Positions 14,022 through 15,721 of a DNA stretch of 15,721 nt are shown here, piece after piece (the stretch's first letter is position 1; each line of letters opens with the position of its first letter). Under the pieces are notes generated by a model, which worked only from the letters and a program-made list of their open reading frames with translations, did no database searches and was not told the DNA's origin. The position numbers and the translations under genes are program-made. Source of the DNA: CAJBLF01 sp964560855 (GTDB lineage Bacteria > Patescibacteriota > Gracilibacteria > Absconditabacterales > Absconditicoccaceae); the NCBI GenBank assembly GCA_964560855.1, contig CAZLLU010000018.1, forward strand, positions 1 through 15,721. The letters run 5' to 3'.

Positions 14022-15721
14022 CTATGCTTTGAGTGCAGCATGTGCAGCAGCTAATCTTGCGATAGGTACTCTAAATGGAGAACAGCTGACATATGCCAAT
14101 CCTACCTTGTGACAGAATGCGATAGATGCAGGATCTCCTCCATGTTCACCGCAGATTCCAAGTTTGATATCAGGTCTAGTCCTTCTTCCTTTATCTGCAG
14201 CCATCTGAACAAGCTGTCCAACACCTTCGGTATCCAAAGTCTGGAACGGATCTTTTTCGAAGATATTCTGATTAACGTATTCTTTGATGAATTTACCAGC
14301 ATCGTCTCTTGAGAATCCAAGTGTCATCTGAGTCAAGTCATTGGTTCCGAATGAGAAGAATTCAGCAGTTTCAGCAACCTTGTCTGCAGTCACTGCTCCT
14401 CTTGGCACTTCAATCATCGTTCCGAGTTTGTAATCGACTTCTACACCATATTTTTCCATAGTTTCCTTAGCGACTTTTCTAACGATATCAGCATTAAAAT
14501 CCAATTCAGCCTTGAATCCTACCAATGGGATCATGATCTCAGGCTTCACATCTATACCTTGTTTTTTGAGTTCGCACGCAGCAGAGATAACTGCTTCTGT
14601 CTGCATTTCAGCGATTTCAGGATAGGTGATGACCAATCTACATCCTCTGTGTCCGAGCATTGGATTGAATTCATGCAATGAATCGATTTTCTTCTTCAAG
14701 ACTTCAAGATCTACGTTCATGATCTGTGAAAGTTCAACAATATCTTTTTCTTCTTGAGGCAAGAACTCATGCAAAGGAGGATCCAAGAATCTGATAGTCA
14801 CTGGTAATCCTTGCATAGCTTTCAATATTCCGACAAAGTCTTCTTTTTGATAAGGAAGGATTTTTGCCAATGCCTTCTTTCTTCCGTCGACATCATCAGC
14901 GAGGATCATCTCTCTCACTGCTCTGATTCTGTCTTCAGCGAAGAACATGTGTTCTGTTCTGCAGAGTCCGATACCTTGCGCACCGAATTTTCTTGCTACT
15001 TCAGCGTCATGTGGAGTATCTGCGTTTGTTCTAACCAATAATGTTCTGAAATTGTCAGCCCATGTCATAAGCGTAGCGAAATCTCCGCTCAATTCAGGAT
15101 CAACAACTGCCAACGCACCATTGAATACTTCACCAGTAGATCCATCCAAAGTAATGATATCTCCTTCGTTCAATACTTTTCCTTTGACAACAACCGTCTT
15201 AGCGTGTTCGTCTACGACGATTTCACCAGCTCCAGCGACACAGCATTTTCCCATTCCTCTAGCAACTACGGCAGCATGAGAAGTCATACCTCCTCTAGCG
15301 GTCAAGATTCCTTGAGAAGCGACCATACCGATGATATCTTCTGGAGATGTCTCTGTCCTGACAAGAACGACTTTCTTTCCTTCTTCATTTCGATCATGAG
15401 CAGCTTGTGCAGTAAAGACAATTTGTCCTACTGCAGCTCCTGGTGAAGCAGGAAGTCCCTTAGTCAACAATTCAGCAGCTTTTTTTGCTGAACCGTCTAT
15501 TTGTTTGTGAAGTAAGCTATCCAATTGTTCTGGTTTCACTCTCAATACTGCTTCCTTTTCATTGATGAGTCCTTCTTTTACCATATCTACTGCCATCTTG
15601 ATGGCTGCAGCAGCAGTCCTCTTTCCATTCCTTGTCTGAAGAATGTATAATTTACCTTCCTGGATAGTGAACTCCATATCCTGCATATCTCTATAATGTT
15701 TTTCCAATCCTTGATAGATCT
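14022..15721 (-). CDS. ppdK: Pyruvate, phosphate dikinase, C-terminal two thirds (5' end outside window)
   Basis: 565 residues of PPDK, which interconverts pyruvate, ATP and phosphate with phosphoenolpyruvate, AMP and pyrophosphate. The fragment starts near the end of the ATP-grasp domain (DMEFTIQEGKLYILQTRNGKR). It then holds the swivelling phosphohistidine domain with TARGGMTSHAAVVARGMGK (His in the SHAA motif is phosphorylated), and the PEP/pyruvate TIM barrel: LCRTEHMFF, GHRGCRL, GTMIEVPRGA, SFGTNDLTQ and the catalytic Cys of GICGEHGGD. All active residues visible here are intact. There is no TGA codon in 565 codons despite dozens of glycines, unlike most neighbours. The gene runs off the window edge, so the start is not seen. 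It ends in TAG within an 8-bp inverted repeat, ahead of two 7-bp arrays and a terminator. Confidence 0.97.
   Translation of the reverse strand, partial: IYQGLEKHYRDMQDMEFTIQEGKLYILQTRNGKRTAAAAIKMAVDMVKEGLINEKEAVLRVKPEQLDSLLHKQIDGSAKKAAELLTKGLPASPGAAVGQIVFTAQAAHDRNEEGKKVVLVRTETSPEDIIGMVASQGILTARGGMTSHAAVVARGMGKCCVAGAGEIVVDEHAKTVVVKGKVLNEGDIITLDGSTGEVFNGALAVVDPELSGDFATLMTWADNFRTLLVRTNADTPHDAEVARKFGAQGIGLCRTEHMFFAEDRIRAVREMILADDVDGRKKALAKILPYQKEDFVGILKAMQGLPVTIRFLDPPLHEFLPQEEKDIVELSQIMNVDLEVLKKKIDSLHEFNPMLGHRGCRLVITYPEIAEMQTEAVISAACELKKQGIDVKPEIMIPLVGFKAELDFNADIVRKVAKETMEKYGVEVDYKLGTMIEVPRGAVTADKVAETAEFFSFGTNDLTQMTLGFSRDDAGKFIKEYVNQNIFEKDPFQTLDTEGVGQLVQMAADKGRRTRPDIKLGICGEHGGDPASIAFCHKVGLAYVSCSPFRVPIARLAAAHAALKA

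Noticed and set aside
1..15721. TGA as tryptophan (code 4) or as selenocysteine
   Set aside because: TGA aligns with invariant glycines (SGGH, GxTxDDA, YPGG, LGQNFL, RSGTSIGAN), not Trp, and TGG is used normally for Trp. There are far too many TGA codons for selenocysteine.

Overview
The window is about 15.7 kb of AT-rich bacterial DNA that reads sensibly only if TGA codes for glycine and TAA/TAG are the stops (genetic code 25). That code is known from Gracilibacteria (BD1-5) and Absconditabacteria (SR1), so the source is very probably one of these small-genome Patescibacteria/CPR bacteria. The case is direct. In-frame TGA falls on family-invariant glycines: SGGH, GxTxDDA, YPGG and FSGMK of TsaD; LGQNFL and GPGKG of RsmA; the CTGY motif of dCMP deaminase; RSGTSIGAN of the S23 four-helix bundle family; and AVSGKR of GuaB1. 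No gene here ends in TGA. Under the standard code most of these genes fall into fragments and several vanish.

Layout, left to right: (1) the 5' part of a GuaB1-type IMP dehydrogenase/GMP reductase gene (minus) divergent from a dCMP deaminase gene (plus). (2) A 1416-residue PKD-repeat surface protein (minus) with a signal peptide and a C-terminal membrane anchor, divergent from a SlyD-like FKBP lipoprotein and a Nudix hydrolase (plus). (3) A minus-strand run of rsmA, a two-helix membrane protein, an S23/IVP four-helix bundle gene, a Wzx-type flippase and tsaD. (4) A small plus-strand gene of unknown function with its own promoter and terminator. (5) A 676-residue secreted, membrane-anchored protein dominated by more than 400 residues of Asn/Gly/Asp/Glu repeats, in which many glycines are TGA. 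(6) The C-terminal two thirds of pyruvate phosphate dikinase (ppdK, minus).

The housekeeping genes cover nucleotide metabolism (guaB1, dCMP deaminase, Nudix), translation fidelity (tsaD for t6A tRNA, rsmA for 16S rRNA methylation) and central carbon metabolism (ppdK). The surface genes (PKD protein, FKBP lipoprotein, flippase, Asn/Gly repeat protein) suit a host-attached or predatory cell, but that role is inference.

Two things stand out. One is the Asn/Gly repeat protein. The other is a dispersed set of degenerate 7-bp tandem arrays, about 28-35 bp each, found inside tsaD (twice) and rsmA (twice), as an inverted pair around the S23 gene, and as another inverted pair after ppdK. TGA use is also very uneven: roughly 4% of codons in tsaD and rsmA, none in ppdK, the FKBP gene or the 114-residue gene.
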